64,000 nt of DNA from Pseudomonadales bacterium (lineage in GTDB: Bacteria; Pseudomonadota; Gammaproteobacteria; Pseudomonadales; Ketobacteraceae): positions 1 to 64,000 of the forward strand of contig JAGUVW010000083.1 in NCBI GenBank assembly GCA_020062665.1, in the 5' to 3' direction. The notes beneath the pieces were generated by a model. It made no database searches. It was not told the DNA's origin and saw nothing but the letters and a program-made list of their open reading frames with translations. Position 1 is the stretch's first letter. Every line of letters begins with the position of its first letter. The translations under genes were made by a program, and so were the position numbers. Of this stretch, positions 57,003 to 64,000 are shown one piece after another.

Positions 57003-58023
57003 CCAGATCAAGGAGCACTTTGCCAAAGGCCCGCTGCTGCCCGTTTATCTGCTGAGCGGCGACGAACCGCTGCTGATGCAGGAAGCCGCCGACCAGATCC
57101 GCAGTGAAGCCCGCAAGGCCGGCATCACCGAGCGCGAACTGTTTCTGGTGGAGAACAATTTCGAGTGGAATCACCTGCTGCAGGCCGGCAACAGCATGTC
57201 GCTGTTCGGCGATCGCAAGCTGCTGGAAGTGCGCAACGAAAAAGGCAAGTTCGACGACGCCGCAAAAAAAGCCCTCGCCACCTACTGTGACAACCCCAAT
57301 CCCGACAACATCCTGCTGCTGATCCTGCCCAAGATCGACAAGAAAACCCAGAGCGCGAAATGGTTCCAGCAACTGGAAACCGTGGGCGCGTTCATTCAGG
57401 TGTGGCCGGTGGAAGCAGCGCAGCTGCCGCAGTGGATTCACCAACGCATGCGCAGCGTTGGCCTTGAGCCAACACGGGAAGCCGTGCAGCTGCTGGCAGA
57501 ACGGGTGGAAGGCAATCTGCTGGCAGCGGCGCAGGAAGTGGAAAAGCTGATTTTGCTGCGCGGCGAAGGCCCCCTGGACGTGCGCGACATCGAGGAAGCC
57601 GTGGCGGATCACGCGCGTTACAGCCTGTACGACATGGTGGACGAAGCGCTGCAGGGCAATTACAGCCACGCGATCAAGATGCTGCATTTTCTGCGTTCCA
57701 GCGGCACCGAACCCACCGTACTGCTGTGGGCGCTGAGCAAGGAAATCCGTACCCTCGCCGGCATGGCGCAGCTGATCGACAACGGCCTGGCGCCCGCCCG
57801 CGCGCTGCAGGAATACAAGGTGTGGGAAAACCGCAAACCGATTCTGCAGGGCGCGCTGCAACGGGTGCCGGGCCGCACCTTCAAGCACTGTCTGGTGGAA
57901 GCCGCGCGCATCGATCAGGCCATCAAGGGGCTGGGCCAGGGTGATCCCTGGGACGGCTTCACCAACCTGATCCTGTGGCTGGCGGGCAAGGTCAAACCGG
58001 GGCTGATGGCGCTGGACGCCTGA
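56986..58023 (+). CDS. holA: DNA polymerase III subunit delta
   Basis: 345-aa clamp-loader subunit (PLLPVYLLSGDEPLLMQEAA at the N-terminus is typical). It starts at TTG 56986 inside lptE with AAGAGG about 7 nt upstream. It opens the beta clamp together with HolB and DnaX. Order leuS-lptE-holA is the gammaproteobacterial standard. Confidence 0.94.
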   Translation: MKLRPNQIKEHFAKGPLLPVYLLSGDEPLLMQEAADQIRSEARKAGITERELFLVENNFEWNHLLQAGNSMSLFGDRKLLEVRNEKGKFDDAAKKALATYCDNPNPDNILLLILPKIDKKTQSAKWFQQLETVGAFIQVWPVEAAQLPQWIHQRMRSVGLEPTREAVQLLAERVEGNLLAAAQEVEKLILLRGEGPLDVRDIEEAVADHARYSLYDMVDEALQGNYSHAIKMLHFLRSSGTEPTVLLWALSKEIRTLAGMAQLIDNGLAPARALQEYKVWENRKPILQGALQRVPGRTFKHCLVEAARIDQAIKGLGQGDPWDGFTNLILWLAGKVKPGLMALDA

Positions 58024-58096
58024 GGCCGCCGCAGCCGTCACCTTCAGTGCGGCGCGATGGTATCATCCCGGAATTCCACCCCAACGGAGCAGGCCC

Positions 58097-58645
58097 ATGA
58101 CCACCGCCCTTGTGCCCATCGCCGACGGTTCCGAGGACATCGAATCCGTCACCATCATCGATGTATTGCGCCGTGCTGGCGTCAACGTCACCGTGGCCAG
58201 CGTGATGCCGGAGCAACGCCTGCAGATCACCGCCGCGCGCGGCACCCGCATCGTTGCCGATGTTCATCTCGATCAGTGTCTGACGCAGCAGTTCGATCTG
58301 ATCGCACTGCCCGGCGGCCTGCCCGGTGCCCACCATCTGCGCGACTGCGCGGCCCTGATCGATCTGCTGCGCACACAGAAAGACAGCGGGCGCTGGTTCA
58401 CCGCCATCTGCGCCAGCCCGGCGGTGGTGTTCGCCACGCACCGGCTGGAGCAGGATTACGTCACCACCTGCCATCCCGGTTTCACCGAGCAGCTGCACCA
58501 CTTCCGCAACGAACGCACGGTGGTGGATCGCAACTGCATCACCAGCCAGGGGCCGGGCACCGCGCTGGAATTTTCGCTGACATTGGTAGAGGCGCTGCTG
58601 GGTAAGGAAAAGCGCGCTCAGGTGGCCGCACCCATGGTGATCTGA
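58097..58645 (+). CDS. DJ-1/YajL family protein
   Basis: 182-aa DJ-1/PfpI-fold protein. The reactive cysteine is C105 in FTAICASPAVV, with the partner glutamate E15 in DGSEDIES. YajL-like proteins act in oxidative and carbonyl stress protection; the exact chemistry is debated. It converges with the large GGDEF/EAL gene, 9 bp apart. Confidence 0.92.
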   Translation: MTTALVPIADGSEDIESVTIIDVLRRAGVNVTVASVMPEQRLQITAARGTRIVADVHLDQCLTQQFDLIALPGGLPGAHHLRDCAALIDLLRTQKDSGRWFTAICASPAVVFATHRLEQDYVTTCHPGFTEQLHHFRNERTVVDRNCITSQGPGTALEFSLTLVEALLGKEKRAQVAAPMVI

Positions 58646-58654
58646 AGCAGCAGA

Positions 58655-61600
58655 CTACAGCTGATCAGACAACGCCTGCGGCAGATAATCGATATTCTGC
58701 TGCCGCAGCCAGTCGGTCAGCATGAGCGGCCGCCCCAGGTGGAATCCCTGCGCCCAGTCCACGCCGATACTCTGCAGGCGGCGGGCAATGGCGGCACTTT
58801 CCACACACTCGGCAATCGTCTGCTTGCCCAGCACATGGCCCACCTCGTTGATGGACTTCACGATGGCGAAATCCATTTCATCCGTTTCAATATCCCGCAC
58901 AAACTGGCCGTCGATCTTGATGTAATCCACCGGCAAACCTTTCAGATAGCCGAAGGTGGAAAGGCCGCTGCCAAAATCATCCAGCGCGAACTGGCAACCC
59001 AGCGCACGCAGCGCCTCGATAAAGCGCTTGGCGTGGGACAGATTGGTGATCGCCGAGGTTTCGGTGATTTCAAAACAGATGCGTTGCGCCGGCAGCTGCA
59101 GATCAGTGATGCGCTGGATCAGAAATTTCTGGAACTCGTCGTTCGTCACTGACTGGCCCGACAGATTGACGTTGAAGATGACATCCTGCTCCAGCAGGCG
59201 CGGCTGGGTCTGCAGCAGGTGCGCCAGCTGCACGAATACCCAGCGGTCGATCATGGTGGCCAGGCTGTAGCGCTCCGCCGCCGGCAGAAATTCCTGCGGC
59301 GCCACCCACTGACCATCCTTGTCCCGATAACGCAGCAACAACTCCACATGACGCTGCAGGCGATGGGGCGACAGCGGCACGATCTCCTGCACCGCCAACG
59401 CGAAACGGTTTTCGCGAATGCCACGGGGAATCCGCGTCACCCACTGCATTTCACCGCGGCGCTGCTGCAGCATGTTGTCGTCGTCGCGATAGAACTGGAT
59501 GCGATTGCGACCCGCTTCCTTCGCAGCATAGCAGGCGGAATCCGCCGCACTCATCAGGCTGGTGAGATTGCTGGTGTCGCGGTTGATCATCGCCACGCCG
59601 ATGCTTACGCCCACATGATAGGGGCGACGTTCCCACACGAACTGATACTGGGCGATGCGATCACGCACTTCACCCGCCAACTGCAGCACCTGATCCGGAT
59701 CGGTATGCAGAATCAGCAGACCAAACTCGTCACCGCCCAGGCGCGCAATCACACCGCGTCCGTCCACGGTTTCCCGCAACAGTTGACCGAGCTGACGCAG
59801 CAGTTCGTCCCCCGCCCCATGGCCGCAGGTGTCGTTGATCACCTTGAACAGATCCAGATCCAGATAACACAGCGCGTGATTGCTCTGCAGCGTGTTCGCT
59901 TCGTAGATGGCGTTCACCAGTTCCGCCTCGAACTTGCGCCGGTTGATCAGGCCGGTGAGCGGGTCGTGGGAGGCATGATAGGACAGCCGCTCCGACAGCT
60001 CGCGAATGTCGGTGATGTCTTCTGCCACCACCAGAATTTCCACGTGCTCGCCATCGCCGCCGAGCGCGCGCAACGAATCGCGCACCCACAGCAGGCGATC
60101 GTCAGCACAGCGCTTGCGCGCCTCGAACACCTGCACACGCCCCGGTGCTTCCAGTGCCTGACGCAAGGCGTCCTGCAGTTCGGCGCGGGATTCCGGTTCG
60201 ATCAGGTCGGCGTAGTCCCGCTCCACCAGTTCAGCCGGTTCGTAACCCAGGTGCTCGGCCCCAAAGCGGTTCACCGACACGATGGTGCCGGTGGGCGTGA
60301 GCGAGAAAAACATGGCGGGATTGTGATGATAGAGTTCGCGGAAACGTTGCTCGCTGCGTTGCAGGTTGGTGCGGATGAGATCCTGCTCCACTGCCATGCC
60401 CGCCAGACGCGCGACACGATCGAGAAATTCGCTTTCGTCTGCATCCGGCTGGCGGCTCACCGCAAAATTCACTCCCAGACTGCCCAGCACACTGCCGTGA
60501 CGGTTGCGGATGGGAAACGCCCAGCAGGAACGCACGCCGACGTCCCGCAACAGCGGCAGATACGGACGCCACTCGGCCTGTTGCTCGATGTTGGTGACGA
60601 TGATCGGCGAGTTGAAATAAATGGCCGCTCCCACACTCACCGCCTGCGGCCCCACCTTGAGCGCGCCCAGCAGCTGGCGCAGGTCGCGATGCATATCGCG
60701 ATGGGCCACCAGATTGAGATTGACGCCAGCCTCGTCGATCAGCGCGATGGCCGCACCGCCTTCCACAAAGCGGGCCTTGAGCAACTCCACCGCCAGTGAC
60801 AGCACTTCCTGCGTGGTGGCGCCACTGGTCATCCGTTCCAGCAGACGTTTTTCGCCGAGCAGAATATCGCGGTTGATGGTTTCCCGGTGCACATCCGAAA
60901 TCGATCCCGCCAGCAGCACCGGGCGGCCCTTTTCGTTCCAGGTGGCATGCCCCTGCACGCGATACCAGTGCAGCAGGCCCGCCTTGTTGCGCATGCGCAG
61001 CGTGCAATCCAGCGGCGCACGCCGGGTCAGGTGCTCGCGCGCATTCTGCAGCAGACAGGCACGATCCTCCGCCGGCATGCGCCGCAGCCAGAAGCGCAGC
61101 GACGGCGGCAGCTGATCGAACTGGTCGAAACCCAGCAGCGCCTTGAAGCGAGAGGAATAGCGCAAAGTCAGGCTGGGAGGTTCCCACTCCCAGATGCCAT
61201 CGGTGGTGGCCTGGGTGATCAGCGCCAGCCGCTCTTCATGTTCCTGCAGACGCTTTTCATTGCGCACCTGCTGCGCCAGCTGCTGCTGGAGTTTCTGGTT
61301 ATGGGTTTCCAGCGCCGCCATCTGCGCCCGATGCTGTTCCAGCGTCAGCTGACGGGCATTGACCGACTCCATCCGCCAGCGCCGCCGCTCCGCAAACGCG
61401 GCATTCATCGCCAGCACGCAGGCCACCACCACGCAGACTTTCAGCTGCAGATCCAGCAACACATCATGCAGCGAGGTTTGCGGCGGTGATTCCAGCGCCC
61501 GGTACAGCATGAAAGAGCCAAACAGGAACAGCAGCAGACTGATCTCGCGCAGGCTGAACGCCATGGCGCCCCACACGAACAGCGGCAGCAGCAGGAAGGA

Positions 61601-62257
61601 CGTCGGCACCATCGGCGGCGCTTGCACACCGGGCGCGTACCACAGATTCATCGCCAGCATGAAGGCACTGGCATACACGAACAGATGCAGCAGATGCAGG
61701 CCATTCCACCCCAGCGCACGCCGCTGCATCCAGCTGACGATGCACGGCGCCAGCAACACCATCGCCGCCAGATCGCCCAGCCACCAGGTGAGCGCAAAGC
61801 GCAGGGCAAAGCTGGTATCTACAGACGCATTGAGCAAGGTGAACGCGGCAATGACCGCCGCCAACAGGCTGCCCGCCACACAGGCGCCCAGAAACACCAC
61901 CACACCGCGCAAAGAAGAAAATATCGACTGATGAGCAAAGCGCTGCAGCAATGCCAGCGCCATCAACGTTTCGGTGGTGTTGCCAAACGCGACACCCACG
62001 CCCGCTGACAGCGACCACACCAGGCCGTTGCCCGCCACCACATAACCTTGATAGATATTGGCCGCCAGCGCCCCCAGAAACACGCCGGGCAACACCCGCA
62101 CGCCATAGAGCAACGCCAGCCCCAGCGCGATGCCTGCAGGAGGCCATACCGGAGTTGCATGTGTACCTTCAAACGCCAGCAGCAACCCCATGCGGGCACA
62201 TGCGAAATACAGCAGCGCCACCGCCACGGTGAGCCCTATCCACCTGATCCGCGCCAT
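58655..62257 (-). CDS. MASE1-PAS-GAF-PAS-GGDEF-EAL cyclic-di-GMP protein
   Basis: 1200-aa inner-membrane signalling protein. MASE1 with about eight helices covers residues ~1-290, then a coiled coil, PAS (~345-455), GAF (~480-625), PAS (~630-750), GGDEF (~760-920, intact GGDEF at 841-845) and EAL (~940-1190). EAL catalytic features are mostly kept: ELLLR in place of EALLR, FNVNLSG, FEITETSA, DDFGSGLS and AECVES. Both synthesis and hydrolysis of c-di-GMP are possible. ATG 62257 gives the standard MASE1 start. Confidence 0.93.
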   Translation of the reverse strand: MARIRWIGLTVAVALLYFACARMGLLLAFEGTHATPVWPPAGIALGLALLYGVRVLPGVFLGALAANIYQGYVVAGNGLVWSLSAGVGVAFGNTTETLMALALLQRFAHQSIFSSLRGVVVFLGACVAGSLLAAVIAAFTLLNASVDTSFALRFALTWWLGDLAAMVLLAPCIVSWMQRRALGWNGLHLLHLFVYASAFMLAMNLWYAPGVQAPPMVPTSFLLLPLFVWGAMAFSLREISLLLFLFGSFMLYRALESPPQTSLHDVLLDLQLKVCVVVACVLAMNAAFAERRRWRMESVNARQLTLEQHRAQMAALETHNQKLQQQLAQQVRNEKRLQEHEERLALITQATTDGIWEWEPPSLTLRYSSRFKALLGFDQFDQLPPSLRFWLRRMPAEDRACLLQNAREHLTRRAPLDCTLRMRNKAGLLHWYRVQGHATWNEKGRPVLLAGSISDVHRETINRDILLGEKRLLERMTSGATTQEVLSLAVELLKARFVEGGAAIALIDEAGVNLNLVAHRDMHRDLRQLLGALKVGPQAVSVGAAIYFNSPIIVTNIEQQAEWRPYLPLLRDVGVRSCWAFPIRNRHGSVLGSLGVNFAVSRQPDADESEFLDRVARLAGMAVEQDLIRTNLQRSEQRFRELYHHNPAMFFSLTPTGTIVSVNRFGAEHLGYEPAELVERDYADLIEPESRAELQDALRQALEAPGRVQVFEARKRCADDRLLWVRDSLRALGGDGEHVEILVVAEDITDIRELSERLSYHASHDPLTGLINRRKFEAELVNAIYEANTLQSNHALCYLDLDLFKVINDTCGHGAGDELLRQLGQLLRETVDGRGVIARLGGDEFGLLILHTDPDQVLQLAGEVRDRIAQYQFVWERRPYHVGVSIGVAMINRDTSNLTSLMSAADSACYAAKEAGRNRIQFYRDDDNMLQQRRGEMQWVTRIPRGIRENRFALAVQEIVPLSPHRLQRHVELLLRYRDKDGQWVAPQEFLPAAERYSLATMIDRWVFVQLAHLLQTQPRLLEQDVIFNVNLSGQSVTNDEFQKFLIQRITDLQLPAQRICFEITETSAITNLSHAKRFIEALRALGCQFALDDFGSGLSTFGYLKGLPVDYIKIDGQFVRDIETDEMDFAIVKSINEVGHVLGKQTIAECVESAAIARRLQSIGVDWAQGFHLGRPLMLTDWLRQQNIDYLPQALSDQL

Positions 62258-62512
62258 ACCATGGTTCCCGATCACTCCATCGAACGGGGCGGCAACCTCC
62301 GACAGCACTGGCCGCCTGCCTCCCGCTTTGTCATTGAACCAAGCATAGCTGATCCCGCCGAAACAGCCGCGCCCGATCCTGATCCAGCGCAGCGCTGCTG
62401 CAGTTTGTTACGCTTTTACCGTGCCCATTCAGGGGCTTGGTATTGTTGTGCCCGGCTGACCCGTTCACAATGCTGCCAACTGTCAATCACCCTTGCAAAC
62501 CCGGGAACCCGC

Positions 62513-63154
62513 ATGTCGATCATCCGCGCCCGCGACGCCGAACAAAAACTGCAGCGCAAACAAACGCTTCTGGACGCTGGCTGGGAACTGTTCCTGGCAG
62601 GAGAAGGCCAACTGCCATCCGTGGCGCAAATCGTCGCCCGCGCCGGCCTCGCCAAGGGCACCTTCTACATCTATTTCAAAACCAAGGAAGAACTGTTCCT
62701 GGAACTGGTCACCACCGCGATGGACGAACTGTTCGGCAAACTCAACCGTTACCTGGATCAGGACGAAGTGAGCGCCACCGGCTGCATCGACGTGTTCATC
62801 CAGGCAGTGGATCGGGAAGCGCCCATTATTCAGCTCGGCCCCATGGTGACGGGTGTGCTGGAAAAAAACACCGCGCCCGACGTGCTGCTGCGTTTCAAGC
62901 GCCAACTGCTGTCCAACCTGCACGAATGCGGTGACAAGCTGGGGCGCTGCTTTCCCGGCATCAGTCCGAAAAAAGCGGCCCGCACCCTGTTGACCAGCTA
63001 CGCCATCGTACTGGGGATTGCCCAGATCCAACCGCCGCAGCGTTCCAACTCCACCGTCTGGCAGGAACCGGATCTGGAAGACATCCGCCTGAGCCTGCAG
63101 GAAGATGCGCGTCCTATAATTGAAATGCTCTGGGTTCAGACTTTCCGCTCCTGA
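62513..63154 (+). CDS. TetR family transcriptional regulator
   Basis: 213-aa regulator. The HTH lies at residues ~12-60 (LPSVAQIVARAGLAKGTFYI, YFKTKEELFLEL) with a C-terminal ligand-binding helical domain. It lies 15 bp before cti on the same strand, so it may be co-transcribed with and regulate cti. Confidence 0.92.
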   Translation: MSIIRARDAEQKLQRKQTLLDAGWELFLAGEGQLPSVAQIVARAGLAKGTFYIYFKTKEELFLELVTTAMDELFGKLNRYLDQDEVSATGCIDVFIQAVDREAPIIQLGPMVTGVLEKNTAPDVLLRFKRQLLSNLHECGDKLGRCFPGISPKKAARTLLTSYAIVLGIAQIQPPQRSNSTVWQEPDLEDIRLSLQEDARPIIEMLWVQTFRS

Positions 63155-63169
63155 TCACGGAAACCCCCT

Positions 63170-64000
63170 ATGTCACGCCTGCTGCTGATTGCGCTCGTCA
63201 TCTTTTTCGGCGGCTGTGCCGCACTGGCCCTGCAGGACTGGGATCAGCGTTTCGGCCCGGCCGATCCCGCCCGCTACGATACGCCCAAATCCAGCACGTC
63301 GATCAGCTACTGGCACGATGTGAATCCGCTGCTGGAAAAACGCTGCGTGGTCTGTCATGCCTGTTATGACGCCCCCTGCCAGCTGAAACTAGGTTCCTAC
63401 GAAGGCCTCACCCGAGGCGCCAGCAAGGAGCTGGTCTACAATGGCGAACGCCTGCTGGCGGCATCGCCCACCCGCCTGTTCGAAGATGCCCACAGCACCG
63501 CCCAGTGGCGCACCAGGAATTTCTTCCCGGTGCTGAACGAACGTCGCGACGATCCTCGCGCCAATCTCGACGGCAGTGTGCTGGCGCAGATGCTGCTGCT
63601 AAAACAGGACCATCCGCTGCCCACCAGCAAGATCCTGCCGGACAGTTTCGACCTGCAGCTCACCCGCGACCAGCAGTGCAGCAAGATCGAGGAATTCGGT
63701 GATTTTCGCCAGCGCTATCCGCTGTGGGGCATGCCTTATGGTCTGCCGGGGCTGGCCAAGACAGAACAGGACATGCTGCTGCGCTGGGTCGAGCAGGGCG
63801 CACCTTATGAGCCGCGAACCAATGTCACCGCTGAACTGCAACCGCACATCGCGCAGTGGGAAACGTTTTTCAACCAGGATTCCCTCAAAGCGCAACTGAT
63901 GAGCCGCTACATGTACGAACACCTGTACCTGGCGCATCTGTATTTCGACGCCAATCAGCGGCCGACATTTTTCAATCTGGTGCGTTCGCGCACCGCGCCC
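63170..64000 (+). CDS. cti: fatty acid cis/trans isomerase, 5' part
   Basis: The first 277 codons of a gene cut by the right edge. A lipoprotein-like signal (LIALVIFFGGCAAL) is followed by ISYWHDVNPLLEKRCVVCHA, the cytochrome-c-type haem motif CVVCH of periplasmic cis/trans isomerases. These convert cis-unsaturated membrane acyl chains to trans under solvent or heat stress. RTRNFFPVLNER and RWVEQGAPYEPR also fit the family. The full protein should be about 750-800 aa, so roughly two thirds is missing. Confidence 0.92.
   Translation, partial: MSRLLLIALVIFFGGCAALALQDWDQRFGPADPARYDTPKSSTSISYWHDVNPLLEKRCVVCHACYDAPCQLKLGSYEGLTRGASKELVYNGERLLAASPTRLFEDAHSTAQWRTRNFFPVLNERRDDPRANLDGSVLAQMLLLKQDHPLPTSKILPDSFDLQLTRDQQCSKIEEFGDFRQRYPLWGMPYGLPGLAKTEQDMLLRWVEQGAPYEPRTNVTAELQPHIAQWETFFNQDSLKAQLMSRYMYEHLYLAHLYFDANQRPTFFNLVRSRTAP

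Overview
The window looks like chromosome from a GC-rich gammaproteobacterium, most likely an Alcanivorax-type (Alcanivoracaceae/Oceanospirillales) marine bacterium. This rests on gene content and order (tyrS beside an rRNA leader, M23 peptidase-anmK-erpA-bactofilin-argC; miaB-phoH-ybeY-corC-lnt-leuS-lptE-holA; a fatty acid cis/trans isomerase) and on recalled similarity, not on a search.

Layout. 1-300: promoters and boxA of an rRNA operon running off the left edge. 0.3-7.0 kb: core genes (tyrS, cell-wall M23 peptidase, anmK, erpA, bactofilin, argC). 7.2-15.1 kb: ClC channel, hemJ, cupin, a probable operon of DUF7064-like protein, phosphotransferase and DUF6285 protein, then TPR and GNAT genes. 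15.1-21.2 kb: a leftward run of small accessory genes (AraC, methionine aminopeptidase, flavin reductase, GNAT, methyltransferase, DUF2200, DUF1304, two VOC proteins), followed by a vapBC module.

22.0-29.0 kb is the most unusual part. It is a series of leftward genes separated by imperfect palindromes with the architecture of integron attC sites (end boxes of the AAC/GTT type, a 5-nt paired block, an extrahelical base on the same arm). I read it as an integron gene-cassette array without an integrase in view (CALIN). Its cargo includes a HExxH metallopeptidase with a small overlapping partner, an ImmA/IrrE peptidase, a toxin-antitoxin pair whose toxin has an in-frame stop, a GFA protein, a rhodanese and several unknowns. 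The right end is a half attC followed by a 21-bp minisatellite. VOC genes on either side of the array both have a TGTCGA-N17-CGACTA promoter resembling the one recalled for ECF42 sigma factors.

30-48 kb: secreted GH5 glycosidase, ECF sigma/anti-sigma/propeller lipoprotein cluster, NDH-2, a LysR-controlled azoreductase-pirin-DoxX operon, hydrolases, a second ECF sigma, copper delivery proteins (SCO, PCuAC), miaB and an EamA exporter. 48.9-58 kb: core operons for RNA processing, envelope lipoprotein maturation, leuS, lptE and holA. 58-64 kb: DJ-1 protein, a very large MASE1-PAS-GAF-PAS-GGDEF-EAL protein, a TetR regulator and the start of cti, cut by the right edge.
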